The notes: generated from the sequence alone by a model not told the origin. A stretch of DNA of 64,000 nucleotides from Salipiger aestuarii (GCF_003259905.1 NZ_QLMG01000001.1:173900-237899), one strand, 5' to 3'. Counted from the first letter of the stretch, positions 1 through 8,626 are shown. Translations and numbers: made by a program.

Positions 1-95
1 TGGTGTCCCACTGTCAAATCCTGCGTGGGACACTTTGCGGCCTAAGTTTCTGAAAAGCTGTCTATTTTTTATGTGAATTGGAGCGGGCGGCGGGA
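1..95. repeat. Left attachment-site repeat (attL) of the prophage
   Basis: Bases 1-95 are identical to 38439-38533, and the identity ends at 95/38533. The last 17 bases are the 3' end of the tRNA-Gly(UCC) gene on the minus strand. The other 78 bases lie downstream of that tRNA and contain a perfect inverted pair of the 9-mer GTGTCCCAC (3-11) and GTGGGACAC (25-33). The repeat may extend beyond the window start. Confidence 0.85.
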
Positions 96-135
96 TACCG
101 GAATCGGTGTTTTTATATTATTTATCAGGCATTCG

Positions 136-199
136 GTGTCCCACGATGACATGAATACAGCCTGTTTGGAATCAATGGGTTAACGACAGGGTGTCCCAC
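136..199. promoter_or_regulatory. Candidate integrase arm-binding sites (GTGTCCCAC)
   Basis: The 9-mer GTGTCCCAC, already present as an inverted pair in the att repeat, recurs in direct orientation at 136-144 and 191-199, just before the integrase gene. Short repeated sites clustered beside att and int are the usual layout of arm-type binding sites for a tyrosine recombinase. The role is inferred from position and repetition only. Confidence 0.55.
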
Positions 200-208
200 G
201 GAAAACGC

Positions 209-1273
209 TCACCACTCCATGCTCTCCAAGGCAGCCATTGCGTCTTTTGCGAGCCGCCAGCGTTCGACACCTTTTGTGTAAATTTCTGAGGTTTGCGCCT
301 GAGTGTGGCCGTGGATGGTCATGATCTGGTATTGAGAGCAACCCTCTTGGGCGAGAAGGTGCCCGGCTGCCTTCCGAACGCCGTGGGCGGATCGACCAGT
401 GAGCCCCGCGCTGTCGCACCATCTCCGAAACATAATTCCCAGAGAGTCGGTAGAGGCGAATTGCCCGCCCTTGCCGTTAAGCAGATACGTCTTGCCTTGG
501 ATCGACGCCGCGCGGGTAGCGCGATACAGCGGAGGCAACATCGGTATCGATACTTCGGCGGACCCCTTCTTGGATGGCTGCCAGCGCAGGGCCGTGACGC
601 CTTGGATCTTTGTTTCATTCCCCCGTCCAAGCCAAATGGCATCTCCGATGCGGCAGGCTGTGAACATGAGAATGGTAAGGCATAGGTGCGGTGTGGTCCC
701 CGGTGGGTGTCTATTTCGGAAATTCCTGAGATCGTCAGAATTCCATGGGATGGCCCCGCCCTTCCCCTGGTCTATCCTTGCGATCCCGATTGCGGGATTG
801 ACGGTGCATAGGTCGCGCTCGCACGCCCAGCGATACATTGACCGGATGCCCTCGATTATGCTGTCGGCGCGGGCCGGGGTGGAGACAAATGCGTCGCGCA
901 GATCAACAAGCTTGGATTGCGGCATCACCATTGCATAATTCTCGTACCGTTCTGTCAGCACCTTCATGACGCCAACCCGCTTCTTGAGCGTGAGCGCAGA
1001 CGCCGCTCCGGCTGCCACTTCGCGCTCCATGGCGGCAAGATGCTTCGCGGCAAGCCAGCCGATGGAGTATTTGATGGCGCGTTCTTCAGGCGTGGCCTCG
1101 GGGGTGATTATAATGCCAGCGCGCGCCGCCCGGTATACCTCGACAAACTGTGAGTGCCCTGGCTCTACGGACAGAGGTATTCGCCGTTTCTTGTCGCCCT
1201 CAACCCGTACCCGGTAGCGTGTCGCCCCAGATGGAAGTTTTTCAGCCAACAGGCCGGGGTACTTTATGTTCAT
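209..1273 (-). CDS. int: Tyrosine-type phage integrase
   Basis: This site-specific recombinase should insert and excise the prophage at the tRNA-Gly 3' end. The C-terminal catalytic domain shows the expected residues: Arg in the ACRIGDA segment, the HGVRKAAG box (H-x-x-R), and GHTQ followed by the nucleophile in SEIYT. The length, about 354 residues, is normal. The reading frame opens at a TTG at 1288, but I chose the ATG at 1273, which gives the conserved-looking start MNIKYPGL. It is the last gene of the leftward operon, directly next to attL and its repeated GTGTCCCAC sites. No truncation is seen. Confidence 0.93.
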   Translation of the reverse strand: MNIKYPGLLAEKLPSGATRYRVRVEGDKKRRIPLSVEPGHSQFVEVYRAARAGIIITPEATPEERAIKYSIGWLAAKHLAAMEREVAAGAASALTLKKRVGVMKVLTERYENYAMVMPQSKLVDLRDAFVSTPARADSIIEGIRSMYRWACERDLCTVNPAIGIARIDQGKGGAIPWNSDDLRNFRNRHPPGTTPHLCLTILMFTACRIGDAIWLGRGNETKIQGVTALRWQPSKKGSAEVSIPMLPPLYRATRAASIQGKTYLLNGKGGQFASTDSLGIMFRRWCDSAGLTGRSAHGVRKAAGHLLAQEGCSQYQIMTIHGHTQAQTSEIYTKGVERWRLAKDAMAALESMEW

Positions 1274-1278
1274 GGCGG

Positions 1279-1476
1279 TCACGTCCAAGAGAGGGGAACC
1301 CGCCTATTCTTGGGCGATTCTGGGCTCTGCGCAATGCTGTCGGCAGCATAGTCGAATTTGACACCATCCGGCCCGACCGACACGATGCGCGCGGCGGGGT
1401 CCAGCGCCTTGACGGCTTTCCACGCGTCTTCGATCTGGCGCGGCGTCGGCATGGCCGGTGCGGCGGTCTTGGCCAT
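1279..1476 (-). CDS. Small hypothetical protein upstream of integrase
   Basis: A 65-residue protein ends six bases before the chosen integrase start, so the two are likely cotranscribed. It is hydrophilic, with an N-terminal helix-like segment (RQIEDAWKAVKAL) and a short region (IVSVGPDGVKFDY) that could form beta strands. Its place beside int suits a recombination directionality factor, but no helix-turn-helix can be called. Function unknown. Confidence 0.55.
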   Translation of the reverse strand: MAKTAAPAMPTPRQIEDAWKAVKALDPAARIVSVGPDGVKFDYAADSIAQSPESPKNRRVPLSWT

Positions 1477-1477
1477 G

Positions 1478-1720
1478 TCAGGGCCTCCCTGCGGTGGTGA
1501 TGAACTCAGGATCAGAAAGCGGCGCGCGCAGCTTCGCGTCCCGATCTACATCGACGCGGGCGTCAGCGGGTGTGCATCGCCACCTCGCATCTATGACCGC
1601 CCACCAGATCGGTATAAAGCCGAACAGATTTATGCGGCGTTCGGCGATGAAGCGGCGCGTGTGCCAGCAGTGGGACCCGTCGCAGACCTCGATACGCGCT
1701 TTGCGTATACGGTATCGCAT
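1478..1720 (-). CDS. Hypothetical phage protein, 80 residues
   Basis: This short open frame starts at an ATG overlapping the stop of the upstream DUF5131 gene (TGATG arrangement), which suggests translational coupling. The protein is basic, with a central hydrophobic stretch (INLFGFIPIWWAVIDARW) that might contact membrane or form a core. I do not recognise a family. The tight packing in the leftward operon is the main support. Confidence 0.5.
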   Translation of the reverse strand: MRYRIRKARIEVCDGSHCWHTRRFIAERRINLFGFIPIWWAVIDARWRCTPADARVDVDRDAKLRAPLSDPEFITTAGRP

Positions 1721-2490
1721 CACAGCCCCCTTTCCCCGCGCGGGGTGGGATAACCATCATGCACCACGCCATCCAACTCCCTGCCCTTGGCCTTGATCTC
1801 TTTTTGGCCGCGACCCTCCCATTGTTTGAACAGAAACGGCACGCAAGCGGCGGCGCACTGATCGCGCAGTCCCCGGAACCAGTCCGGATCGGCAGCGCGG
1901 TAATGGACACCGTTTTCCCCGCCCGTGATGACCCATTCTATCCCGCCGATATGCGCAGACAAGTCGACCGGCCCAAGAAGCGGCTCCATGCTCAGAAAGT
2001 GGATAACGGCAGGAATGGCCGTCAGATGCGCAAGCCGGTCTGCTTCTTTCTGACTTTCGACGGTCGCGCCTAGCCATACATTCGGATAGCCGCCGCACCA
2101 ATCATCTGGCAGGAACCGTGCGACGTTCTGCGGGCGCTTTGTCAGAAGCAGAAAGTCCAGGTTGCGGCATTGCCGAATCAGCGCCCACAAATCTCGACGC
2201 CATGTCGGATCTATGCTCCGGTGATTGTCAAACACGTCAGCCAAGGATGCCACGAATACACGCGGTCGGTCAGGTTGGCCTTCGGCTTGTCGGTTCCATT
2301 TCGCCGGGTTGCCCCAAGTTTTCGTTCGGGTCCGTGCCGCGTGTGGACCCCAACGGCTTGGCCCGCCTTGCAGGCCGCGCTTGTCCCATGCCTCTGCATA
2401 ACAATGATCACAAGCCGCGCTGACTTTGGTGCATCCGATCCACGGGTTAAACGTGTGGGTTGTCCATTCAATGCCGCTATTCTCAGCCAT
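1720..2490 (-). CDS. Phage Gp37/Gp68-like (DUF5131) protein
   Basis: The 256-residue protein contains the Cys-rich signature near its start, CTKVSAACDHCYAE, preceded by IEWTTHTFNPWIGC. These are the hallmarks of the DUF5131/Gp37Gp68 family found in many phages and mobile elements. The CxxxxxCxxC spacing resembles iron-sulfur clusters of radical SAM proteins, but the reaction is not established to my knowledge. The frame is open further upstream to 2583; I chose the ATG at 2490 because it gives MAENSGIEWT and avoids overlap with the preceding gene. It lies in the leftward early operon. Confidence 0.85.
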   Translation of the reverse strand: MAENSGIEWTTHTFNPWIGCTKVSAACDHCYAEAWDKRGLQGGPSRWGPHAARTRTKTWGNPAKWNRQAEGQPDRPRVFVASLADVFDNHRSIDPTWRRDLWALIRQCRNLDFLLLTKRPQNVARFLPDDWCGGYPNVWLGATVESQKEADRLAHLTAIPAVIHFLSMEPLLGPVDLSAHIGGIEWVITGGENGVHYRAADPDWFRGLRDQCAAACVPFLFKQWEGRGQKEIKAKGRELDGVVHDGYPTPRGERGL

Positions 2491-2507
2491 CAGTCTGTCA
2501 CTCCGTT

Positions 2508-2936
2508 CTATTTCCCACTTGGCGTATTCGCCATCCGCAGCAGCACATCGGCGTGGCATGGGGCATCCAGCGGGCACCAGCATGCTAGGTCTTTGCCGCG
2601 TAGATCGGGTAGGCGGTCAAATATCTGCGCGCGACGGGCCGCAAGGTGATCCCACATGGCGCGCCTCCCTTGTCGGTTAAGGCAGTCTGGCTTCATGTCG
2701 AACGGTATGGAATAACCTTCGATCCAGATGCTGAACATCTTTGCCGCATCCTCCGCCGTCAGATCGCGCGGCAAGTGATACTCCGTCTTTGCGCCATCCA
2801 GCGTCAGGGTCACGCGCCCCGGTGTGCCGACGATCCAAGGGTTTCCGAAGTCGCCCGGACGGCACACGCTCATGGCGCCCTCGGGCATCCGCCAGCCTTT
2901 TGTGCGCTTGCGCTGAATGCGTTTCGGTGCTGTCAT
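2508..2936 (-). CDS. DUF4326 family protein
   Basis: This 142-residue protein starts MTAPKRIQRKRTKGWRMP and carries the GDFGNPW motif typical of DUF4326, plus a C-terminal ACWCPLDAPCHADVL segment with clustered Cys and His residues that may bind metal. The start at 2936 overlaps the stop of the upstream gene (ATGA), indicating coupling. DUF4326 proteins are common in phages of this group; their role is not known to me. Confidence 0.8.
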   Translation of the reverse strand: MTAPKRIQRKRTKGWRMPEGAMSVCRPGDFGNPWIVGTPGRVTLTLDGAKTEYHLPRDLTAEDAAKMFSIWIEGYSIPFDMKPDCLNRQGRRAMWDHLAARRAQIFDRLPDLRGKDLACWCPLDAPCHADVLLRMANTPSGK

Positions 2937-3508
2937 TGGTCTGCCTTCCCTGAAAGCGCGCGGAGAGTGGCGTGGATCACGTCTTTCGTGGTATCCCACG
3001 TCAGCAATCGTTCCTCCCAAACCTCTTCGCCGTCCTCATCAAAGACTCGGGTGTTGACGCGAAACTCCCCCATAAGCACCGGCTTCAAAATATCGAAGAT
3101 CGGGTTCGGGCAGGCATCCATAAGTACCTTCGCCGCGTCCTGCACAGTCACGCTATCCCGCCCCCGATGTTCGGCATCTGCAAGCATGGCGCCCAAGGCG
3201 GCGCGGGCGTCGGCTGGGGTCAGGGCGCGGATCAGCGATGATTGGTAGGCCGATGTTTCCCGCCATGCGTCGTCGTGGGTTTGCGCCGCCGCCTCATATG
3301 CAGCAGCCACAAGCGCGCCGGATAGGTCGGAGCGGGTGTTCCACTCCGATGCGGCAACAGCCTCGGACATGGTTCCGCACTCCATATGGTGCCGCTTGCC
3401 GCGCTCATTTGTGCACCACACCGAGTAAGTCTCTTGGGCCATGGAGCCACCAAGCAGGCGAGCCGGTTTTCCGCAGAACGGACAGGACTTCAATTCAGGC
3501 GTTGTCAT
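2933..3508 (-). CDS. Lar-like restriction alleviation protein
   Basis: The N-terminal zinc-ribbon-like segment LKSCPFCGKPARL, with a later WCTNERGKRHHMECG, matches the Lar/restriction-alleviation style of phage protein (CPFCG box). In Rac prophage, Lar reduces EcoK restriction by modulating modification; the same job here is inference. The remaining residues, to 191, form an extension that I do not recognise. The gene is packed between overlapping neighbours in the leftward operon. Confidence 0.7.
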   Translation of the reverse strand: MTTPELKSCPFCGKPARLLGGSMAQETYSVWCTNERGKRHHMECGTMSEAVAASEWNTRSDLSGALVAAAYEAAAQTHDDAWRETSAYQSSLIRALTPADARAALGAMLADAEHRGRDSVTVQDAAKVLMDACPNPIFDILKPVLMGEFRVNTRVFDEDGEEVWEERLLTWDTTKDVIHATLRALSGKADQ

Positions 3509-3767
3509 CGTCTTGCTCCCTCATGGCGCGAATATCCCGCACGATCTGCTGAGCTATGGTAGCTCCGGTCAAGTCGCCGTTCATGCGGGCCTCTGCGGCG
3601 TGGCTGTCGGCAATCTGCGCGCAAAGATCGAAGGCGGCGGCGAGGTCGCGCGACAGGTTGTCGCGTTCGATGGCCAGTGCGCGCGTCTTTCTGGCCCAAA
3701 CGTGGTTGTCGCTGGCATCCATCATTTCGGCCTCGCGCATCATTGCGGCGGTGCTTGTATCAGTCAT
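3495..3767 (-). CDS. Hypothetical helical phage protein, 90 residues
   Basis: The small acidic, Ala-rich and mostly helical protein begins MTDTSTAAMMREAEMM. It ends 14 bases inside the next gene, a typical phage operon overlap. There is no recognisable motif and no membrane segment. The function is unknown. Confidence 0.6.
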   Translation of the reverse strand: MTDTSTAAMMREAEMMDASDNHVWARKTRALAIERDNLSRDLAAAFDLCAQIADSHAAEARMNGDLTGATIAQQIVRDIRAMREQDDDNA

Positions 3768-3771
3768 GTCG

Positions 3772-4287
3772 TTATCCTTCGAGTGCAGCGAGACAAGCGG
3801 CGAGCCGTTCCGGCGTTAGTTGGTCGGCGGCATGTCGCAGCGCAGCCATCGGATCAGCCTTTGCGCAAGCGTCAAGGCGTTGCGGCGTTAGTTTCCCTGC
3901 GGCGTATTGCAGCGCAACCCACGGCTCAGCCTTTGCGCAGGCGTCAAGTCGTTCCGGTGTCAGCTTGTCGGCGGCGTAGATAAGCGCGTACACCGGATCA
4001 GCTTCGGCGCATGCGTCGACCAACTCAGGTGGCAGCAAGTTGGCTGCATATTCCAGCGCAACCCACGGCTTTGCCATGGCGCAGGCGTCGATCCGTTCCG
4101 GCGGCAGCAGATCTGCGGCGTAGACCAGCGCGCTCCACGGGTCAGCTTCGGCGCATTCGCCGCAGGTTTTTCCGATGTGCTCCAGCGTATCGTCGTAAGC
4201 CCCACAGCGGATAAGTTTGGCGGCGTGGTCGCCGGTGAAAGTCGCGGTATCAGACCAGTCTAGGGACGCGGTGGGTGTATCGGTCAT
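3772..4287 (-). CDS. Tandem-repeat hypothetical protein
   Basis: The 171-residue protein is dominated by near-identical 24-residue units of the form LDACAKADPxxALxYAADxLTPER, at least five in a row from about residue 45 to the end. Each unit has paired Ala-rich helices, so the protein probably forms a small alpha-solenoid. Such scaffolds usually bind proteins, but no partner can be named. The start at 4287 overlaps the stop of the methyltransferase gene (ATGA), so the two are coupled. Confidence 0.72.
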   Translation of the reverse strand: MTDTPTASLDWSDTATFTGDHAAKLIRCGAYDDTLEHIGKTCGECAEADPWSALVYAADLLPPERIDACAMAKPWVALEYAANLLPPELVDACAEADPVYALIYAADKLTPERLDACAKAEPWVALQYAAGKLTPQRLDACAKADPMAALRHAADQLTPERLAACLAALEG

Positions 4288-6503
4288 GCTACTGTCTCCT
4301 GCGTGAGGGCCAAATGCCCACAGTTTGCCTGGGCCAATGCCGCAGCAAGCGGAGGGCAAACGCTGTTCCCGCAGCAGCTGACCTGCACGTCCTTGGTGAA
4401 CGGCGCGAAGGTCCAGTCGCCGTCCTGTTCGCGCCAAACGCCGTCGATGACATAATCAGGCGGAAAGCCTTGGGCGTTGAACAACTCGCGGGGCGTCAGC
4501 ATTCGCAGGCCAATGTCCACGACCACGAAAGTCTCTCCTCTGCGCGTGATCGTGACGAACTCGTCGCCATCCCATGCGCCATGCGCGCGCAGGAAGTCGG
4601 CCACTTGGCGGGCGAGGTCGTGATGCTCCGGCGTAAACTCAGGATCGGACAGAGAGGCTTCCACATGTGCGAAACGGTCGCGCACGGTGACGGTGTGAGC
4701 GGGTTCATCCATCTTCGCGCCGTCGCCTGTCCCGTAGTATTTCGCGAAGAACGCCGCGATCGGGGTCTGGTTGCTGCCTGAGGACGTTACGGTCGACAAC
4801 GGCGCGTCGGCAGGATGTCCTGCGTGGTCGGCCATGCGCGGCCCGCCGTTCTGTTGCGCGATGAAGGCCGCGCAGGCCGCGTGCTTGATGCCGCCAGCGA
4901 CCACGGTGCCGAGCGGTTGGTCGATATCCAGCGCCCGCGGCGCCTGGCCTGGGCGCTCACCGTAGCCGGTCTGGATCAGCGTCGGGATGATCACCGCGTT
5001 CTGATCCTTGCGGCTTGCGCAGATCGTGTGGTGCGGCGCGGTGATGGGGCGCGATTTGCCACCCTGCTGGGCGTAGGTCAGGACCGGCGCGACGACTGCG
5101 CTGTGCCCGCCGCCGGCCAGCACGGTCGGGTGCGGCGCATCAGCTGCCCGGTCGCGTCGGGCCGTGCCTTTCAGGGACAGTAGGGACGGCGCGATCAGGG
5201 CATGCCGGTTGTCGACAGTGACTCTGCGCAGCGGATCTTCCAGCGTGGCAGATCTGACGCCGGGTGCCTCGTCGTGCCCGTAGTAGGTCGCGAGAGCGGG
5301 GGCCAGAATGCCCAGCGGGGCCGCGCCGCCGGGGCGCTTTATGTAGCTGTTCGCGGTGACGGTCGGCATCGGCGCCGTCATCGGCGATCCGGTCGCGCCG
5401 CTGTTGAAGCGGGTGACCGAAGCCGCGACCAAGGCAAAGCCGCTGGAGCTGGTCACAGTGCGCGTAGGTTCCTTTATGTCCCATGCGTTGGGCCCGCGCC
5501 CCGTAGTCTTGCTGTTGGCGACATTCGTCAACGTCGGCACTATTACGGCCTTTTCGCCGCGGTGTGCTCCGGTGATCGTGCGCAGCGGAGCGGCTGCGGA
5601 TTCGGTACGTCCGCCATGGGTCAGATTCACCAAGAATGGCTCATCGGCATCCAGCACATATCGCTTCATCCCGCGCGCCACGCGGGCAAGGGTGTTGTCG
5701 GCCAGCGGGCGCTTGGCGCGCAGGCCCAGCTTTTCGAAGATCTGGGCGCTGGAATCGAAGATTGACGGGCATGGCTGCGACCAGTCGATGCATTCGGCTG
5801 CTGTGCGCCACGGCTTGAGATTGCCACTTTTCACGGCCTCTGAGGCGGGGTCACCGTGCGTCGGCGCAGGCCAGGTGATGGGCAGCCCGTCAAAGCGTAT
5901 GATCACGAACAGACGCTTGCGGATCGTGGGCGCGCCATAGTCGCAGGCGCGCAGCTCGCGGCGTTCGATCTTGCCGCCAAGCCGCTTGAGCGCCTTGCTC
6001 CATCTCAGGAAGGTCTCTCCCTTGCGTTTCGGACATGGCATCAGGCCACGGTCGGTCTCGATCAGCGGGCCCCAGCCTGCGAACTCCTCGACGTTTTCCA
6101 TCATCACCACGTCGACGCGCCCGCCGCTTTTCTGAATGCGTTCGATCCAGCCGGGAATGATCCACGCGAGATCCCGGATGTTGCGCGCCACGGGCTTGCC
6201 GCCCTTGGCCTTGCTGAAATGCTTGCAATCGGGCGAGAACCACATCAGGCCGATGTGCCTCCTTGCCAGATGGTCCAGAGGATCGACCTGAAACACGTTT
6301 TCCGACAGGTGCAGCGTTTCGGGATGGTTTGCCGCATGCAGCGCCAACGCCGCTGGATTGTGATTGATCGCGATGTCAGGGCTGCGCCCCAGCGCCATCT
6401 CGATGCCGGTGCTGGCGCCGCCGCCGCCTGCGAAGCTGTCGACGATCAACGGGCGCGCCTCGGTGACGGGATCGACTGTCGGAAAAAGGAAGAGGTCTCT
6501 CAC
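4284..6503 (-). CDS. Phage C5 cytosine DNA methyltransferase with repeated central region
   Basis: The protein shows C5-methyltransferase motifs: AdoMet-binding DSFAGGGGASTGIE (about 22-35), catalytic Cys in FSPDCKHFSKAKGGK (about 90-104), MMENVEEF, and TIRKRLFVI. A C-terminal ELFNAQGFPPDY and CCGNSVCPP complete the fold. At 739 residues it is much longer than a minimal enzyme. The extra length is a central region of about eight degenerate modules containing DxPxxTVT and related strings. It likely methylates phage DNA against host restriction; the target sequence is unknown. It is coupled to genes on both sides by 4-bp overlaps. Confidence 0.88.
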   Translation of the reverse strand: MRDLFLFPTVDPVTEARPLIVDSFAGGGGASTGIEMALGRSPDIAINHNPAALALHAANHPETLHLSENVFQVDPLDHLARRHIGLMWFSPDCKHFSKAKGGKPVARNIRDLAWIIPGWIERIQKSGGRVDVVMMENVEEFAGWGPLIETDRGLMPCPKRKGETFLRWSKALKRLGGKIERRELRACDYGAPTIRKRLFVIIRFDGLPITWPAPTHGDPASEAVKSGNLKPWRTAAECIDWSQPCPSIFDSSAQIFEKLGLRAKRPLADNTLARVARGMKRYVLDADEPFLVNLTHGGRTESAAAPLRTITGAHRGEKAVIVPTLTNVANSKTTGRGPNAWDIKEPTRTVTSSSGFALVAASVTRFNSGATGSPMTAPMPTVTANSYIKRPGGAAPLGILAPALATYYGHDEAPGVRSATLEDPLRRVTVDNRHALIAPSLLSLKGTARRDRAADAPHPTVLAGGGHSAVVAPVLTYAQQGGKSRPITAPHHTICASRKDQNAVIIPTLIQTGYGERPGQAPRALDIDQPLGTVVAGGIKHAACAAFIAQQNGGPRMADHAGHPADAPLSTVTSSGSNQTPIAAFFAKYYGTGDGAKMDEPAHTVTVRDRFAHVEASLSDPEFTPEHHDLARQVADFLRAHGAWDGDEFVTITRRGETFVVVDIGLRMLTPRELFNAQGFPPDYVIDGVWREQDGDWTFAPFTKDVQVSCCGNSVCPPLAAALAQANCGHLALTQETVA

Positions 6504-6877
6504 GAAAGCTCCTCCTGTCGTGCGCTGTGGCGGGCAAGCGTCATCAATCGCCCGATTACAGAATTATGCGGACGGCCAAGCCTGCGGCCCATTTCGCACC
6601 GGCTGACGCCTTCCGCGGCCCACCTGAGCAGTTTTTCGTCTTCATCGGCAGAGAACCGGCGAACCTGATGATCGCCGCGCGTCACAACTTCGGGCCCGCG
6701 CAGGCCAACCGGATGCTTCTTCCCGTCTGGCAGGTCCGCGCCGAGCTTTAGGCAATGCCAGTATACAGCGCCACGAGACATGCCCGTGGCGCGCACGATC
6801 TGCATGATGCTTTTGCCGCACTCACGCATTTCGACGGCCCGCTGGATGGCCTCGGGGCTATGCCGTTTGCGGGTCAC
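6500..6877 (-). CDS. Phage helix-turn-helix DNA-binding protein
   Basis: I chose the GTG at 6877, which overlaps the stop of the upstream gene (GTGA); the ATG at 6943 would bury that gene's end. The 125-residue product has two helix-turn-helix-like segments: SIMQIVRATGMSRGAVYWH near the start, and a SANT/GcrA-like DEKLLRWAAEGVSRCEMGRR followed by PHNSVIGRL. It could regulate transcription or act with the downstream methyltransferase. The specific function is not known. Confidence 0.7.
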   Translation of the reverse strand: MTRKRHSPEAIQRAVEMRECGKSIMQIVRATGMSRGAVYWHCLKLGADLPDGKKHPVGLRGPEVVTRGDHQVRRFSADEDEKLLRWAAEGVSRCEMGRRLGRPHNSVIGRLMTLARHSARQEELS

Positions 6878-7125
6878 CCCCACATCCTCCACCCCAGCCA
6901 CGCCGCCAGCCCGAGGCAGGTCAGCACGACGCAGATCAGGCACCAGCGCGCCGCCGCGCCGGTGGGGTCGTCGTTGAAGAACACCGGCGTGTCGAGGTAG
7001 CGGCGCAGCTTGTCGCCGGAATGCGGGGTTTCGATTGGGGGATTTCCGTGCGGCTGGCGGCGCATGTGTTGCGCTATGTCCAGGCTGCTGCTGTTGGGGT
7101 GCAGGGTGTCGAAGGGGCCGGACAT
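6874..7125 (-). CDS. Small protein with C-terminal membrane segment
   Basis: The start at 7125 has an AGGAG eight bases upstream, so I prefer it to the ATG at 7176. The 83-residue product is polar for two thirds and ends in a single hydrophobic helix (WCLICVVLTCLGLAAWLGW), suggesting a tail-anchored inner-membrane protein. No family is recognised. Its overlap with the next gene places it in the leftward early operon. Confidence 0.6.
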   Translation of the reverse strand: MSGPFDTLHPNSSSLDIAQHMRRQPHGNPPIETPHSGDKLRRYLDTPVFFNDDPTGAAARWCLICVVLTCLGLAAWLGWRMWG

Positions 7126-7183
7126 GGGGAGGTCTCCTCTGGCTGATGGGATGCCGCCCCGCGTGGGGACGGTCACCGATGGG

Positions 7184-8170
7184 TCAGGCTTCGGGCGAGC
7201 CCTGAAAAATGGGGAGGTCAGTTGCCTCGCGCGCGATATTCAGCGCCTCGTCGAAAGCGGCATCGAACACCTTTTCGGGGTTGTAGACCGACAGGATGAA
7301 CTTCACCGCGCTTCCCGCCTTGCGATAGCGAAAGCGCACGGGCATGCGGTATGGCGCGCCGTTCAGAAAGACCGGGATCGTGATGATTATGAGGTTCGGC
7401 ACGCTGAGCGGCTTGCCATCAGCATCCTTGTGTTCGTTCAGGAATTGGATCTCGCTTTCGCCGGTGTCGCGGTTGGTTTTCACCGTCAGGTCGCTGGTTT
7501 CATACACCTGAAAGCGACGCGACATGGCCAGCAGCTGGCCGAGCTGACCATACCGGCCCTCGATCTGCCGGGCGGTCGCGATCAGGCGATTTTCCCAAGG
7601 CTGGTGGCTGTCTTTTTCGACCATGCTCAGCACTGCGGGCGTCGGGTCTGCGATGTCCTTGGCGTTGGATTCGATGAACTCACCCATCTCGTCCTTGTCC
7701 AGCGCGCGGCCGGAGATCGCCATCCACGCATCCCATTCCTTGGAAAGGGGGAAGCTGTAGATGGCGCGGTGGTGGCAATGGCGCGCGGTCGCATCGCCTG
7801 CGGGGTCGATCGGGTCGATCGGGCCCGCGGCGTGGTAGTCGGCGATGCAGGTCAGTTTCGGCGCGGCCATGTCGGGATTGGCGAACATCGCGGAGGTGTC
7901 GCCCTTGAAGCGATTGGCCCACAGGATCAGGCTGTCCAGATCCTTGAGCTGGGCGGTGCCGGTGCGGCGGGCCGGTTTCAGGAACTCCAGCGCCGCGCGG
8001 TGATGCTGCGTCAGGTTCTCGATATTGCGGTGCGTCGGCAGGGTGACCAGGTGCGCCCTGGTCAGGTCAAGAGCGGGTGGCGTTTCGACCGGATCGTGGT
8101 GGCTGATCTCGGCCATGATGTCGCGCATGGTTTCGGCGGAATTGTGATGGGTGGACAGATCTTCGGGCAT
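7184..8170 (-). CDS. DUF2303 family phage protein
   Basis: The 328-residue protein resembles DUF2303 phage proteins. It has an N-terminal HRNIENLTQHHRAALEFLKP segment and a conserved ADYHAAG followed by HCHHRAIYSFPLSKEW. This family sits in early or recombination regions of temperate phages and has been suspected of a role near RecT/exonuclease functions, which is not proven. I chose the ATG at 8170 (GGAG eight bases upstream); the longer frame begins with a TTG at 8188. Confidence 0.82.
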   Translation of the reverse strand: MPEDLSTHHNSAETMRDIMAEISHHDPVETPPALDLTRAHLVTLPTHRNIENLTQHHRAALEFLKPARRTGTAQLKDLDSLILWANRFKGDTSAMFANPDMAAPKLTCIADYHAAGPIDPIDPAGDATARHCHHRAIYSFPLSKEWDAWMAISGRALDKDEMGEFIESNAKDIADPTPAVLSMVEKDSHQPWENRLIATARQIEGRYGQLGQLLAMSRRFQVYETSDLTVKTNRDTGESEIQFLNEHKDADGKPLSVPNLIIITIPVFLNGAPYRMPVRFRYRKAGSAVKFILSVYNPEKVFDAAFDEALNIAREATDLPIFQGSPEA

Positions 8171-8203
8171 TGTCGTCTCCGTTGGCAAGAAAGGGGGGTG
8201 GGA

Positions 8204-8626
8204 TCAGTCGACGTCGCGGACTTCGCCGGTTTCCGGGTCGAAATCGGTGACATCCCGGACGGGCTGGTGCATCCGGGCCATCATCGGGCTGTAAAGCGTC
8301 AGCTCGCCTGCATCGTTGATGTACGCGCCGGCGCTGCTCTTGGGCTTTTTCGGCGGCTTGAAGGTCACCTGTGCGCCCATGCCCACGTCGCCAGCGTTGC
8401 CGACCGCATATTCGATGGTCAGCGACATGCTGCCCTGACAGCCCTTGGGCCCGTGGGTTTCAAGGTGGTCGGTCAGATCCTGCATCAGATCCTGATGGCG
8501 GGTCATCACATCGGCCAGAAAGTCGCCGCCATCGAACAGCGTCAGGATCTGTTCCAGCGTGCGCATCTTGTAGGGGTCTTGCGGCTCGGGCCTGTTGATC
8601 TGGGCCGGAGGCTTTTTGTTCGCCAT
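8204..8626 (-). CDS. Conserved hypothetical phage protein, 140 residues
   Basis: The start at 8626 (MANKKPPAQINRP) is supported by AGGAGAT eight bases upstream. The product is acidic and soluble, with a possible strand-rich core (SMSLTIEYAVGNAGDVG, AQVTFKPPKKPKSS). It immediately precedes the DUF2303 gene, so the pair may work together. No domain is recognised. Confidence 0.65.
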   Translation of the reverse strand: MANKKPPAQINRPEPQDPYKMRTLEQILTLFDGGDFLADVMTRHQDLMQDLTDHLETHGPKGCQGSMSLTIEYAVGNAGDVGMGAQVTFKPPKKPKSSAGAYINDAGELTLYSPMMARMHQPVRDVTDFDPETGEVRDVD

